DNA of 64,000 bases from Pseudomonas fluorescens NCIMB 11764 (GTDB lineage: Bacteria; Pseudomonadota; Gammaproteobacteria; Pseudomonadales; Pseudomonadaceae), in NCBI RefSeq assembly GCF_000293885.2, contig NZ_CP010945.1, positions 6,840,001 to 6,904,000 on the forward strand. Direction: 5' to 3'. Below the pieces are notes generated by a model that worked only from the letters and a program-made list of their open reading frames with translations, was not told the origin of the DNA and made no database searches. Position 1 is the stretch's first letter, and every line of letters starts with the position of its first letter. This document shows, one piece after another, positions 19,704 through 29,608 of the stretch. Both the position numbers and the translations under genes were made by a program.

Positions 19704-19741
19704 GTCCCAAAAAGGGAACGACAGGTCCCTTTTCGGGACCT
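19704..19741 (-). promoter_or_regulatory. Paired GTCCC/GGGAC palindromes before the nucleotidyltransferase remnant
   Basis: AGGTCCC (19723-19729) and GGGACCT (19735-19741) form a perfect palindrome. A second, imperfect one, GTCCC-AAAAA-GGGA, covers 19704-19717 and abuts the start codon. The still-intact winged-helix peptide could bind these as an autoregulator. Confidence 0.5.
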
Positions 19742-19768
19742 ATCAAGGCGAAAGAGCCACAAACCCCA

Positions 19769-19788
19769 AACTGACAGCGCCGTCAGTT
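19769..19788 (+). promoter_or_regulatory. Inverted repeat upstream of the RND efflux operon
   Basis: AACTGAC and GTCAGTT flank AGCGCC, and a further CCGTCAC copy lies a few bases on. The site is about 95 bases before the adaptor gene and is a candidate for the operon's own OmpR-type regulator. A transcription terminator is a less likely reading because no T-run follows. Confidence 0.4.
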
Positions 19789-19880
19789 AGCCGTCACCTT
19801 CCTGACCGGCGAACAGGTTTATAAAGGGAGGTATAACCCTGACCAGACTCCGTCCCCCCCAGCCCCGGCGCCCCACTCGC

Positions 19881-21041
19881 ATGCGAATTCAGAAAAAACC
19901 CGCCTTGATCGCCGCTCTTCTGATTGTCCTGGCAGCGTTGGGCGTGTGGTATGCCACCAAACCCGTGACAGCCAAACTCGCTGCGCCCACGGCGATCCCG
20001 GTTAGGGTGGTGAACGTCGCCGAAAAAGACGTCCCTCGCTACGTCAGCGGCATCGGCTCGGTGTTGTCTTTGCACAGCGTGGTAGTGCGCCCGCAGATCG
20101 ACGGCATCCTCACTAAAATCCTGGTCAAGGAAGGTCAGTTGGTGAAGAAGGGGGACCTGCTGGCCACCATCGACGACCGCTCGATCCGCGCCAGCCTCGA
20201 CCAGGCCCGCGCACAACTCGGCGAAAGCCAGGCGCAGTTGCAAGTGGCGCTGGTGAACCTCAAACGCTACAAACTGCTTAGCGTCGACGATGGCGTCTCA
20301 AAGCAGACCTACGACCAGCAACAAGCGCTGGTCAATCAGCTCAAGGCCACCGCCCAAGGCAATCAGGCTTCGATTGATGCCGCGCAGGTGCAGCTTTCCT
20401 ACACGCAGATTCGCTCCCCGGTCAGCGGTCGAGTCGGTATTCGCACGGTGGATGAAGGCAACTTCCTGCGCATGACCGACACCCAGGGCTTGTTCACGGT
20501 GACCCAGATCGACCCGATCGCCGTGGAGTTTTCCCTGCCGCAGCAAATGCTGCCGACTCTGCAAGGCCTGATCAACGATCCGGAGCACGCTCAAGTGAAG
20601 GCCTACATCGGTGCCGACACCGACGGCGAAACCGGCAACCTGCTGGGCGAGGGTCACCTGACCCTGATCGACAACCAGATCAGCGCCAACACCGGGACCA
20701 TCCGCGCCAAGGCCGAATTCAACAACCCCGGGCAGAAACTCTGGCCGGGCCTGCTGGTGACGGTAAAGATTCAGACAGCATTGGATAAAGATGCCCTGGT
20801 GGTGCCGCCCACCGTCGTACAACGCGGGCTCGATCAACACTTCGTGTACCGGGTCAAGGGTGACAAGGTTGAAACCGTCCAGGTACAGATGGTCTATCAA
20901 GGCAGCGGCCAGGACATCATCAAAGGTGTGAAACCGGGCGACGTGCTGGTCAGCGACGGCCAATCGCGGCTCAAACCCGGCTCGACCGTGCAGGTCCTGA
21001 CCGAGCCACCGCAAGTGGTCCAGTCGGAGTCGAGGCCATGA
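19881..21041 (+). CDS. RND efflux periplasmic adaptor (membrane fusion protein)
   Basis: This 386-residue adaptor has an N-terminal membrane anchor (residues 8-26, no lipobox). It shows the two biotinyl-lipoyl halves (VVVRPQIDGILTKILVKEGQLVKKGDLL and LSYTQIRSPVSGRVGIRTVDEGNFL) around a coiled-coil hairpin, then beta-barrel and membrane-proximal domains. It resembles MdtA. It should link the inner-membrane pump to an outer-membrane channel encoded elsewhere. It overlaps the pump gene by 4 bases. Confidence 0.92.
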   Translation: MRIQKKPALIAALLIVLAALGVWYATKPVTAKLAAPTAIPVRVVNVAEKDVPRYVSGIGSVLSLHSVVVRPQIDGILTKILVKEGQLVKKGDLLATIDDRSIRASLDQARAQLGESQAQLQVALVNLKRYKLLSVDDGVSKQTYDQQQALVNQLKATAQGNQASIDAAQVQLSYTQIRSPVSGRVGIRTVDEGNFLRMTDTQGLFTVTQIDPIAVEFSLPQQMLPTLQGLINDPEHAQVKAYIGADTDGETGNLLGEGHLTLIDNQISANTGTIRAKAEFNNPGQKLWPGLLVTVKIQTALDKDALVVPPTVVQRGLDQHFVYRVKGDKVETVQVQMVYQGSGQDIIKGVKPGDVLVSDGQSRLKPGSTVQVLTEPPQVVQSESRP

Positions 21042-24000
21042 AGGGCCACGGCTCGGTTTCGGCGTGGTGCATCGATCATCCGGTGGCGACGATCCTGCTG
21101 ACGTTTGCCCTGGTGTTGCTGGGTGTCATCGCCTTCCCACGCCTGCCGATTGCACCGCTGCCGGAAGCCGAATTCCCGACCATCCAGGTCGCCGCGCAAC
21201 TCCCCGGCGCCAGCCCGGAAACCATGGCGTCGTCGGTGGCCACGCCGCTTGAAGTGCAATTCAGCGCCATCCCCGGCGTGACCCAGATGACCTCGAGCAG
21301 CGCCCTCGGCTCGACCAACCTGACCCTGCAGTTCACCCTCGATAAAAGCATCGACACCGCCGCCCAGGAAGTTCAGGCCGCCATCAATACCGCCGCCGGC
21401 AAACTGCCCAAGGACATGCCGAACCTGCCGACGTGGCGCAAGGTCAACCCGGCCGATAGCCCGGTGCTGATTCTCAGCATCAACTCAACCTTGATGCCCG
21501 GCACCGAACTCAGCGATCTGGTGGAAACCCTGCTGTCCCGTCAGATCAGTCAGATCGACGGCGTAGGACAGATCAACATCACCGGTCAGCAACGTCCGGC
21601 GATTCGCGTGCAGGCCTCGGCGGACAAACTCGCGGCCATCGGCCTGACCCTGGCGGACATTCGCCTGGCGATCCAGAACACCAGCCTCAACCTGGCCAAA
21701 GGTGCTTTGTACGGTGAGTCGAGCATTTCCACGCTGTCCACCAACGACCAGTTGTTCCATCCCGAGGAATACAGCCAGCTCATCGTTTCCTACAAGGACG
21801 GTGCCCCGGTTCACCTCAAGGATGTTGCCACTGTCGTCAACGGTTCGGAAAATGCCTACGTGCAAGCCTGGGCCGGCGACAAGCCCGGGGTGAACCTGGT
21901 GATTTCCCGGCAGCCGGGCGCCAACATCGTTGAAACCGTGGACCGCATCCAGGCCGCCCTGCCCGGCCTCGAAGCGATGTTGCCGGCCTCGGTGCAAGTC
22001 AAGGTGCTGGTCGACCGAACCCAGACCATCCGCGCCTCGTTGCATGAAGTGGAGATCACCCTGCTGATCGCGATCATGCTGGTGGTGGCGGTGATGGCGC
22101 TGTTCCTGCGCCAATGGTCGGCGACGCTGATCGTGTCGGCGGTACTGGGTGTTTCGCTGGTCGCCAGTTTCGCCCTGATGTACATCATGGGTTTCAGCCT
22201 GAACAACCTGACGCTGGTAGCGATCGTGGTGGCCGTGGGGTTCGTGGTCGACGATGCGATTGTGGTGGTGGAAAACATTCACCGACACCTGGAGGCCGGC
22301 GATGGCATGCGCGAAGCGGCGATCAAGGGCGCCGGCGAAATTGGCTTCACCGTGGTCTCGATCAGTTTTTCGCTGGTGGCGGCGTTCATTCCGTTGCTGT
22401 TCATGGGCGGCGTGGTCGGGCGACTGTTCAAGGAATTCGCCCTGACGGCCACGTCTACGATCATGATTTCAGTGGTGGTGTCGCTGACCCTGGCGCCGAC
22501 GCTTGCGGCGCTGTTCATGCGCGCCCCGGTGCATCACGCCCACAGCAAACCCACGTTCGGCGAACGGTTGCTGGCGTGGTACGAAAAAGGCCTGCGCCGC
22601 GCCCTCGCCCATCAGAAATTGATGATCGGTGTGTTCGGGTTGTCTCTCGGTCTGGCCATTGCCGGCTACATCTTCATTCCGAAAGGTTTCTTCCCGGTCC
22701 AGGACACTGGTTTTGTCCTCGGCACTACCGAAGCGGCCGCCGACATTTCCTACCCTGACATGGTGAAAAAACACCTGGCTATGGCGGAAATCGTCGCGGC
22801 CGATCCGGCGGTCGCGGCGTTTTCCCACTCGGTTGGCGTTTCGGGCAGCAACCAGACCATCGCCAACGGCCGCTTCTGGATTTCCCTGAAAAAACGCGGT
22901 GACCGCGACGTCTCGGCCAGCCAGTTCATCGACCGGATTCGCCCGCAACTGATGAAAGTGCCCGGCATCGTGCTCTATCTGCGCGCTGGCCAGGACATCA
23001 ACCTGAGCTCCGGCCCGAGCCGCGCGCAGTACCAATACGTGCTCAAGAGCAACGACGGCGCGACCCTCAGCACCTGGACCCAGCGCCTGACGGAAAAACT
23101 GCGCACCAACCCGGCATTCCGCGACATTTCCAACGACCTGCAACTGGGCGGCAGCATCACGCACATCAGCATCGACCGCAGCGCCGCCTCGCGTTTCGGC
23201 CTGACCGCCAGTGATGTCGACGAAGCGCTGTACGACGCGTTCGGTCAGCGGCAGATCAACGAATTCCAGACCCAGATCAACCAGTACAACGTGATTCTGG
23301 AGCTGGACACCCAGCAACGCGGCAAGGCCGAAAGCCTCAACTATTTCTACTTGCGCTCGCCCCTGAGCGGGGAAATGGTGCCGCTGTCGGCGCTGGCGAA
23401 ATTCGATGCACCGACCGTGGGTCCGTTGTCCATCGCCCATGACGGCATGTTCCCGGCCGCCAACCTGTCGTTCAACCTGGCGCCCGGGGTGGCGTTGGGC
23501 GATGCGGTGATCATGCTCAATCAGGCCAAGGCTGAAATCGGCATGCCGGCGGCCATGAGCGGCAACTTCCAGGGCGCGGCCCAGGCGTTCCAGAGTTCAC
23601 TGGCAAGCCAGCCATGGCTGATTCTGGCGGCGCTGGTGGCGGTGTACATCATTCTTGGCGTGCTCTATGAGAGCTTCGTGCATCCGCTGACTATCATCTC
23701 GACGCTGCCCTCGGCGGGGCTCGGGGCGGTGATCATGCTGTGGATTTGCGGCCAGGACTTTTCGATCATGGCGCTGATCGGGCTGGTGCTGCTGATCGGC
23801 ATCGTGAAGAAAAACGGCATCCTGATGATCGACTTCGCCCTCGAAGCCCAGCGTAAAGGTGGCCTGCCACCGGAAGAAGCGATCTACCAGGCCTGTATCA
23901 CCCGATTCCGGCCAATCATCATGACCACCCTCGCCGCTCTGCTCGGCGCGCTACCGCTGATGCTCGGCTATGGCACCGGCGCCGAACTGCGCCAGCCATT

Positions 24001-24145
24001 GGGGATCGCGGTGGTCGGCGGCTTGCTGGTGAGCCAGGCGCTGACGCTGTTTACCACTCCAGTCATATACTTGTGGCTTGAGCGGCTATTCCATCGGCCC
24101 AAACCAGCGCCAGCAACGATGCCGGCGTTGGCGACCACAGACTGA
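21038..24145 (+). CDS. RND multidrug efflux pump permease (HAE1 type)
   Basis: This 1035-residue inner-membrane proton/drug antiporter has twelve predicted helices and two large periplasmic loops. The proton-relay Asp pair is visible in the helix-4 segment VAVGFVVDDAIVVVENIHRH. The family segments ADSPVLILSINS, GVSGSNQTIANGRF and GIVKKNGILMIDFALEAQRKG place it with the MdtB/MdtC/MuxB-like pumps. A single pump gene is present here, unlike MdtBC or MuxBC pairs. Start and stop overlap neighbouring genes, so it is one operon with the adaptor and probably with the two-component genes. Confidence 0.94.
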   Translation: MKGHGSVSAWCIDHPVATILLTFALVLLGVIAFPRLPIAPLPEAEFPTIQVAAQLPGASPETMASSVATPLEVQFSAIPGVTQMTSSSALGSTNLTLQFTLDKSIDTAAQEVQAAINTAAGKLPKDMPNLPTWRKVNPADSPVLILSINSTLMPGTELSDLVETLLSRQISQIDGVGQINITGQQRPAIRVQASADKLAAIGLTLADIRLAIQNTSLNLAKGALYGESSISTLSTNDQLFHPEEYSQLIVSYKDGAPVHLKDVATVVNGSENAYVQAWAGDKPGVNLVISRQPGANIVETVDRIQAALPGLEAMLPASVQVKVLVDRTQTIRASLHEVEITLLIAIMLVVAVMALFLRQWSATLIVSAVLGVSLVASFALMYIMGFSLNNLTLVAIVVAVGFVVDDAIVVVENIHRHLEAGDGMREAAIKGAGEIGFTVVSISFSLVAAFIPLLFMGGVVGRLFKEFALTATSTIMISVVVSLTLAPTLAALFMRAPVHHAHSKPTFGERLLAWYEKGLRRALAHQKLMIGVFGLSLGLAIAGYIFIPKGFFPVQDTGFVLGTTEAAADISYPDMVKKHLAMAEIVAADPAVAAFSHSVGVSGSNQTIANGRFWISLKKRGDRDVSASQFIDRIRPQLMKVPGIVLYLRAGQDINLSSGPSRAQYQYVLKSNDGATLSTWTQRLTEKLRTNPAFRDISNDLQLGGSITHISIDRSAASRFGLTASDVDEALYDAFGQRQINEFQTQINQYNVILELDTQQRGKAESLNYFYLRSPLSGEMVPLSALAKFDAPTVGPLSIAHDGMFPAANLSFNLAPGVALGDAVIMLNQAKAEIGMPAAMSGNFQGAAQAFQSSLASQPWLILAALVAVYIILGVLYESFVHPLTIISTLPSAGLGAVIMLWICGQDFSIMALIGLVLLIGIVKKNGILMIDFALEAQRKGGLPPEEAIYQACITRFRPIIMTTLAALLGALPLMLGYGTGAELRQPLGIAVVGGLLVSQALTLFTTPVIYLWLERLFHRPKPAPATMPALATTD

Positions 24146-24154
24146 GGCGGGGTC

Positions 24155-24832
24155 ATGCGCGTTCTGATTATCGAAGACGAGGAAAAAACCGCGGACTATC
24201 TGCACCGCGGCCTGACGGAACAAGGTTACACCGTGGACCTGGCGCGGGACGGCGTCGAAGGCCTGCACCTGGCGCTGGAAAGCGACTACGCGGTGATCGT
24301 CCTCGACGTCATGCTGCCGGGCCTCGACGGCTTCGGCGTGCTACGCGCGTTGCGTGCGCGCAAGCAAACCCCGGTGATCATGCTCACCGCCCGCGAGCGT
24401 GTCGAAGACCGGATCAAAGGCCTGCGCGATGGCGCCGACGATTACCTCGGCAAACCGTTTTCCTTCCTTGAACTGGTGGCACGCCTGCAAGCCCTGACCC
24501 GTCGCAGCGGCGGCCATGAACCGGTGCAAGTGAGCATCGCCGACCTGTGGATCGATCTGATCAGCCGCAAGGCGACCCGCGCCGGTACGCGACTGGACCT
24601 GACCGCCAAGGAGTTCTCGCTGCTCAGCGTGCTGGCCCGCCGACAAGGGGAAATCCTCTCGAAAACGGCGATTGCGGAAATGGTCTGGGACATCAATTTC
24701 GACAGCGACGCCAACGTCGTCGAAGTCGCGATCAAACGCCTGCGCGCCAAGCTCGACGGGCCGTTCGACGAAAAACTGCTGCACACGATCCGCGGCATGG
24801 GTTATGTGCTGGAGAGCCGTGGTGTCCAGTAA
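24155..24832 (+). CDS. OmpR-family response regulator of the RND operon
   Basis: This is a 225-residue regulator. The receiver domain has an acidic IIEDEE pocket, phospho-acceptor Asp51 (VLDVMLPG), Thr in MLTAR and Lys in LGKPFSF. A C-terminal winged helix follows (LTAKEFSLLSVLARRQGEILSK, DANVVEVAIKRLRAKL). It resembles the CusR/heavy-metal group. It starts nine bases after the pump gene and overlaps its kinase by 11 bases, so it probably controls the pump. Confidence 0.93.
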   Translation: MRVLIIEDEEKTADYLHRGLTEQGYTVDLARDGVEGLHLALESDYAVIVLDVMLPGLDGFGVLRALRARKQTPVIMLTARERVEDRIKGLRDGADDYLGKPFSFLELVARLQALTRRSGGHEPVQVSIADLWIDLISRKATRAGTRLDLTAKEFSLLSVLARRQGEILSKTAIAEMVWDINFDSDANVVEVAIKRLRAKLDGPFDEKLLHTIRGMGYVLESRGVQ

Positions 24833-26186
24833 TTCGATTGCGCTGCGTCTGAGCGGGATGTTTACGCTGGTAGCGCTTCTGGTGTTTCTGTTGATCGGCT
24901 GGGCGCTTTATCAACAGGTCGACAAGGGCCTGGGCCTGCTGCCCGAAGCCGAGCTGGACGCGCGTTACAGCGTGCTCGAATCCACCGTCGGCCGTTACGG
25001 TACGCCGGAGCATTGGGTGAAGATCAACAACAAGCTCAAGCTGTTGGGTGAAGAAGACAAACGCATCAGTTTCTGGATCATCAGCGGCGATCCGCACTAC
25101 GAATACGGCAACCTGACGCCGCAGATCCGCGCCTTCGCCGATGGGCCGCTGGGCATGCGGGATCTGCAGTTGCCGGATCAGCCTTATCCGCTGAAAGTGC
25201 TGGTCAGCCAGTTTCCGGCCAAGGATCAACGACCGCCATTGCGCTTCATGATCGGCATCGACACAGAGACGTTTTTCCAGACCCAGCATCATCTGCTGGT
25301 TGCCCTGATCAGCCTCGCGATTGTCGGTGTGCTGTTGGCCTCGGCACTCGGTTATTGGGTGGCACGGATCGGTCTGAAACCGTTGATCAAGCTGTCCCAG
25401 GAAGCCCAGCGACTGGCGCCGCCGTTGCGTTCCGGGCGCTTGCGCCTGTCGTCGCTGCCACCGGAACTGAATCAGTTCGTCAACTCGTTCAACTCCACGC
25501 TGGAGCGGGTCGAACAGGCCTACTCGCGGCTTGAGTCGTTCAATGCCGATGTCGCCCACGAATTGCGCTCGCCGCTGACCAACCTGATCGGCCAGACCCA
25601 AGTGGCGCTGACGCGTGGGCGCTCGGCCGAACACTACTTCGAAGTGCTGCAATCGAACCTCGAAGAGCTGGAGCGGCTGCGCTCGATCATCAACGACATG
25701 CTGTTCCTCGCCAGTGCCGATCAGGGCAGCAAGGCGACCAAACTGACGTCCACCTCACTGGCCGATGAAGTGGCGACGACGCTGGAGTATCTGGATTTCA
25801 TTCTTGAAGATGCGCAGGTCCAGGTGCAGGTCAGTGGCGATGCGCAGGTGCGGATCGAGATTGCGCATCTGCGGCGGGCGCTGATCAATTTGCTCAGCAA
25901 CGCAGTGCAACACACCGAGCCCGGCCAGGTGATTCAGGTGCGGATCGAGGTCGAGGAGCATCAGGTCAGCATCGGCGTCGCCAACCCCGGCTCGCCGATT
26001 GCCAGCGAGCATTTGCCGCGGTTGTTCGAGCGCTTTTATCGGGTCGATGCGTCGCGCAGCAACAGTGGCAACAACCACGGTCTGGGGCTGGCAATCGTCA
26101 AGGCGATTGCGCTGATGCATGGTGGCGATGTGTTTGTGCACAGTGACCACGGCATGAATACCTTCGGCATCCATTTGCCGGTCTGA
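24822..26186 (+). CDS. Sensor histidine kinase of the RND operon
   Basis: This 454-residue membrane kinase starts at GTG 24822, with GGAG seven bases upstream; GTG 24819 is possible. Two membrane helices (about 10-30 and 160-185) enclose a periplasmic sensor domain of about 130 residues, followed by HAMP. The phospho-acceptor His246 is in DVAHELRSPLTNL, and the ATPase has the N box LLSNAVQHT and G box NNHGLGLAIV. It forms a two-component pair with the preceding regulator. The stimulus, metal or drug, is not evident. Confidence 0.92.
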   Translation: MSSNSIALRLSGMFTLVALLVFLLIGWALYQQVDKGLGLLPEAELDARYSVLESTVGRYGTPEHWVKINNKLKLLGEEDKRISFWIISGDPHYEYGNLTPQIRAFADGPLGMRDLQLPDQPYPLKVLVSQFPAKDQRPPLRFMIGIDTETFFQTQHHLLVALISLAIVGVLLASALGYWVARIGLKPLIKLSQEAQRLAPPLRSGRLRLSSLPPELNQFVNSFNSTLERVEQAYSRLESFNADVAHELRSPLTNLIGQTQVALTRGRSAEHYFEVLQSNLEELERLRSIINDMLFLASADQGSKATKLTSTSLADEVATTLEYLDFILEDAQVQVQVSGDAQVRIEIAHLRRALINLLSNAVQHTEPGQVIQVRIEVEEHQVSIGVANPGSPIASEHLPRLFERFYRVDASRSNSGNNHGLGLAIVKAIALMHGGDVFVHSDHGMNTFGIHLPV

Positions 26187-26201
26187 ATCACCTTGCTCCC
26201 T

Positions 26202-26327
26202 GTGGCGAGCGAGCTTGCTCGCGCTGGGCTGCGAAGCAGCCCCAATCGGTCACTTGGTTTTTCTGACAAACCGAGGCGCCTGGGTGCGACTGCTGCGCAG
26301 CCCAGCGCGAGCAAGCTCCCTCGCCAC
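26202..26327. repeat. REP doublet (REPIN-like)
   Basis: A GTGGCGAGCGAGCTTGCTCG-type arm at 26202 and an inverted arm ending at 26327 enclose about 60 bases, including a second inverted pair, GCTGGGCTGCG and CGCAGCCCAGC. It lies directly after the kinase gene. Confidence 0.85.
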
Positions 26328-26461
26328 AAAAGCCGTCGCCCAAGCAGGCACTGTTGCCTTAATCGCAACAGTCCTTTCATGAATCCGCTCTTTTTCCCCT
26401 CTCCAAAGCGCCTTATCTTTGCCGCACCAAACAGCACTTGCCAAGCAAGAAGGTTTTAAAG

Positions 26462-26686
26462 ATGTCCAACACCATGGGTATTGCCAGCGCGTTCGTTTTG
26501 TCCTCTTTGTTCCTCTCCCCGTTCGCCATCGCTGAAGAGTCGCAGACCTTCGTCGCGCACAATGCAGCACGCGCTGCGGCGTTCGAAGCGTATCAGAACG
26601 AAATGACGGCCAAGGCTCCGGACGCTGCGCGAACCCCTCAATCCTCTTCTTCTCAGGCCCAGCCACAGGTCGAGAAAGATAGCTGA
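26462..26686 (+). CDS. Small exported protein of unknown function
   Basis: This 74-residue protein has a signal peptide ending FAIA near residue 23, followed by an Ala/Gln/Ser-rich, probably unstructured mature peptide of about 50 residues without cysteines. AAGAAGG upstream of the ATG at 26462 supports this start. A good terminator follows, so it is a single-gene transcript. No family was recognised. Confidence 0.7.
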   Translation: MSNTMGIASAFVLSSLFLSPFAIAEESQTFVAHNAARAAAFEAYQNEMTAKAPDAARTPQSSSSQAQPQVEKDS

Positions 26687-26754
26687 ACGCAAACTATCGC
26701 TCTATTTTTTCTCGACACTTTCATCGGCTCTTCCCGTTGAACAGTTGTCTTCAA

Positions 26755-26781
26755 AGCCGCTGCTGTCAGCGGCTTTTTTTT
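26755..26781 (+). terminator. Rho-independent terminator of the small exported protein
   Basis: AAGCCGCTG and CAGCGGCTT form a stem followed by a run of T residues. Confidence 0.9.
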
Positions 26782-26915
26782 GTTGCCGCTTCATTGATCA
26801 TTACATCCATTGCAACGATGCGGATCAGTGTTCAGCCAGTCGACATCAGGACACCGATGAATACCTGCTGATCGTCGACTACCCGCTCAATGTCTTCTAA
26901 GCTTGGGTAAGTAAA

Positions 26916-26944
26916 GGCCAGCGCGTTTTGCTGGTCTTTTTTTT
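26916..26944 (+). terminator. Rho-independent terminator ending an unassigned short unit
   Basis: GGCCAGC and GCTGGTC form a stem around GCGTTTT, followed by eight T residues. The nearest upstream terminator is 135 bases away, with no convincing gene between them. Confidence 0.85.
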
Positions 26945-26968
26945 GCTCCTCAAGCAGACATCTTCCCC

Positions 26969-28471
26969 ATGCCCGCGAGCCGCCCCAGACACGTTTCAGG
27001 CAAGACCGGTCGCCCCGAGCTCATGGTGATCCTCGGCAGCACCCTGACCGTTATCGCGATCATCAGCATCGTCACTTTCCTGTTGATCCGAGAACACGCC
27101 AACGCGCAACAGGCCGCCACTCGCAGCGCCACCACGATTGCGCAACTGATCGACGCCGACGTGCTGCGCACGGTCGAACTCTACGACCTGACCCTGCAAG
27201 GCCTGATTGCCGCTTCGCAGCGCGACGACTTGAAACAGGTTTCGGCGCAGATCCGCCATCTGGTGCTGTTCGACCGCTCTACCACGGCGCGCTTCAAGGG
27301 CGACATTCTGCTGCTGGACAAGCAGGGCGAGGTGATTGCGGACTCCTCGCTGATCGAGCCCAAGCCCGGCAACTTTGCCGATCGCGATTATTTCCTCGCA
27401 CATGCTTTCAACCGCGACACCGGCATGTTCATCAGCCGACCGTTCCAATCCCGCTGCGATTGCGAGGACAGCGACGAATGGCGAATCAGCTTCAGCCGCC
27501 GCATCTCATCGGCTACGGGTGAGTTCCTCGGGGTTGCCGTCGCTTCGATGCGCCTGGGTTACTTCGATCAGTTGTTCAACAGCCTGAACATCGGCGCCGG
27601 CAGCGCGCTGTCCATCATCAACGACGACGGTATATTGCTGGCGCAGAAGCCTCATCTGGTCAATGACTCGATCGGCAAAAACTTCGCCAATCGCCCCAAT
27701 GTCCAGCGCATCCTGCGCGAACGCAACGGCAGCTTTGACAGCGTGTCGAGCGTCGACCGTGAGCAACGCCTGTATACCTTTTCCAGGGTCGGCAACCTGC
27801 CATTGACGGTGATCGTCGCGCTCTCGGGGAACGACGTGTTTGCCGCCTGGAAGCGCACGGCGATTGTGATCAGCGGTGCGACCGGCGTGTTGTGCATCGG
27901 CCTGCTTTGGCTGACCTGGCTGCTGTGCCGGGAGCTGCGACTGCGCCACCACGCCGAGCAGGAACTGGCACAGCTGGCCGCCACTGATGACCTGACCGGC
28001 GTAGCCAACCGCCGAACGCTGGACCAGACACTGCGTCATGAGTGGTTTCGCGCCCAACGGTCGGGTAAACCGCTGTCGGTGTTGATGATCGACGCCGACC
28101 ACTTCAAGGCCTTCAACGATCAACATGGCCATCAGGCGGGCGACGATGCGCTACGCGCACTGGCCAAAGTGATCGCCGAGAACGTACGGCGACCGGCGGA
28201 TCTGGTCGCCCGGTACGGAGGGGAAGAGTTTTCGGTCATCCTGGCGGAAACGGACAGTGCGGGCGCACAGCAGATTGCCGAACACATCCGCGTTGCCGTG
28301 GAGCAACTGCCGTTTGTGGCGGGTATTGAATCGCCGATTACTGTCAGTATTGGCATCAGCACCTGGACCACGACCACCGACACCAGCCTCGAGCAGTTGC
28401 TGTTTGCGGCGGACAAGGCGCTGTATCAGGCGAAGGAAAGCGGGAGGAATCGAGTGGTGGCTACGCAGTGA
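26969..28471 (+). CDS. Membrane diguanylate cyclase (GGDEF domain)
   Basis: This 500-residue protein has an N-terminal helix (about 18-40), a periplasmic Cache-like sensor domain (about 45-295) and a second helix (about 300-322), followed by a cytoplasmic GGDEF domain. The catalytic motif GGEEF is intact at 417-421, and a product-inhibition I-site RxxD (RPAD, 408-411) lies exactly five residues before it. It should therefore make cyclic di-GMP under feedback control. The ligand of the sensor domain is unknown. It is convergent with lpxC. Confidence 0.92.
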   Translation: MPASRPRHVSGKTGRPELMVILGSTLTVIAIISIVTFLLIREHANAQQAATRSATTIAQLIDADVLRTVELYDLTLQGLIAASQRDDLKQVSAQIRHLVLFDRSTTARFKGDILLLDKQGEVIADSSLIEPKPGNFADRDYFLAHAFNRDTGMFISRPFQSRCDCEDSDEWRISFSRRISSATGEFLGVAVASMRLGYFDQLFNSLNIGAGSALSIINDDGILLAQKPHLVNDSIGKNFANRPNVQRILRERNGSFDSVSSVDREQRLYTFSRVGNLPLTVIVALSGNDVFAAWKRTAIVISGATGVLCIGLLWLTWLLCRELRLRHHAEQELAQLAATDDLTGVANRRTLDQTLRHEWFRAQRSGKPLSVLMIDADHFKAFNDQHGHQAGDDALRALAKVIAENVRRPADLVARYGGEEFSVILAETDSAGAQQIAEHIRVAVEQLPFVAGIESPITVSIGISTWTTTTDTSLEQLLFAADKALYQAKESGRNRVVATQ

Positions 28472-28535
28472 GATCGTCAGTGTGGCGGCCCGCGATGGGG
28501 CCAGAACGAACACCGCATCACTTTCCGGCAGACAT

Positions 28536-28563
28536 AAAAAAAGGCCACCCGAAGGCAGCCTTT
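28536..28563 (-). terminator. Rho-independent terminator of the dcw cluster after lpxC
   Basis: On the minus strand a 10-base-pair stem with two wobble pairs closes a TTCG tetraloop and is followed by seven T residues. Confidence 0.92.
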
Positions 28564-28584
28564 AAAAACTAGAGAGGTTTTTAC

Positions 28585-29532
<948 letters not shown>

Positions 29533-29548
29533 TCAACAAAGGCTGGCG

Positions 29549-29577
29549 ATAATAGCAGACCAGACCTTTGCTGAACA
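29549..29577 (-). promoter_or_regulatory. Promoter of lpxC
   Basis: On the minus strand, TGTTCA is followed 17 bases later by TATTAT. The -10 is preceded by TGC, making an extended -10 element. It lies about 50 bases before the lpxC ATG. Confidence 0.6.
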
Positions 29578-29608
29578 CCAATCACCTTCATAGCCCTGAT
29601 ACATTCCA

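Noticed and set aside
26821..26872. 17-codon frame starting ATG CGG ATC as a microprotein
   Set aside because: It has no ribosome-binding site, and no recognisable content.
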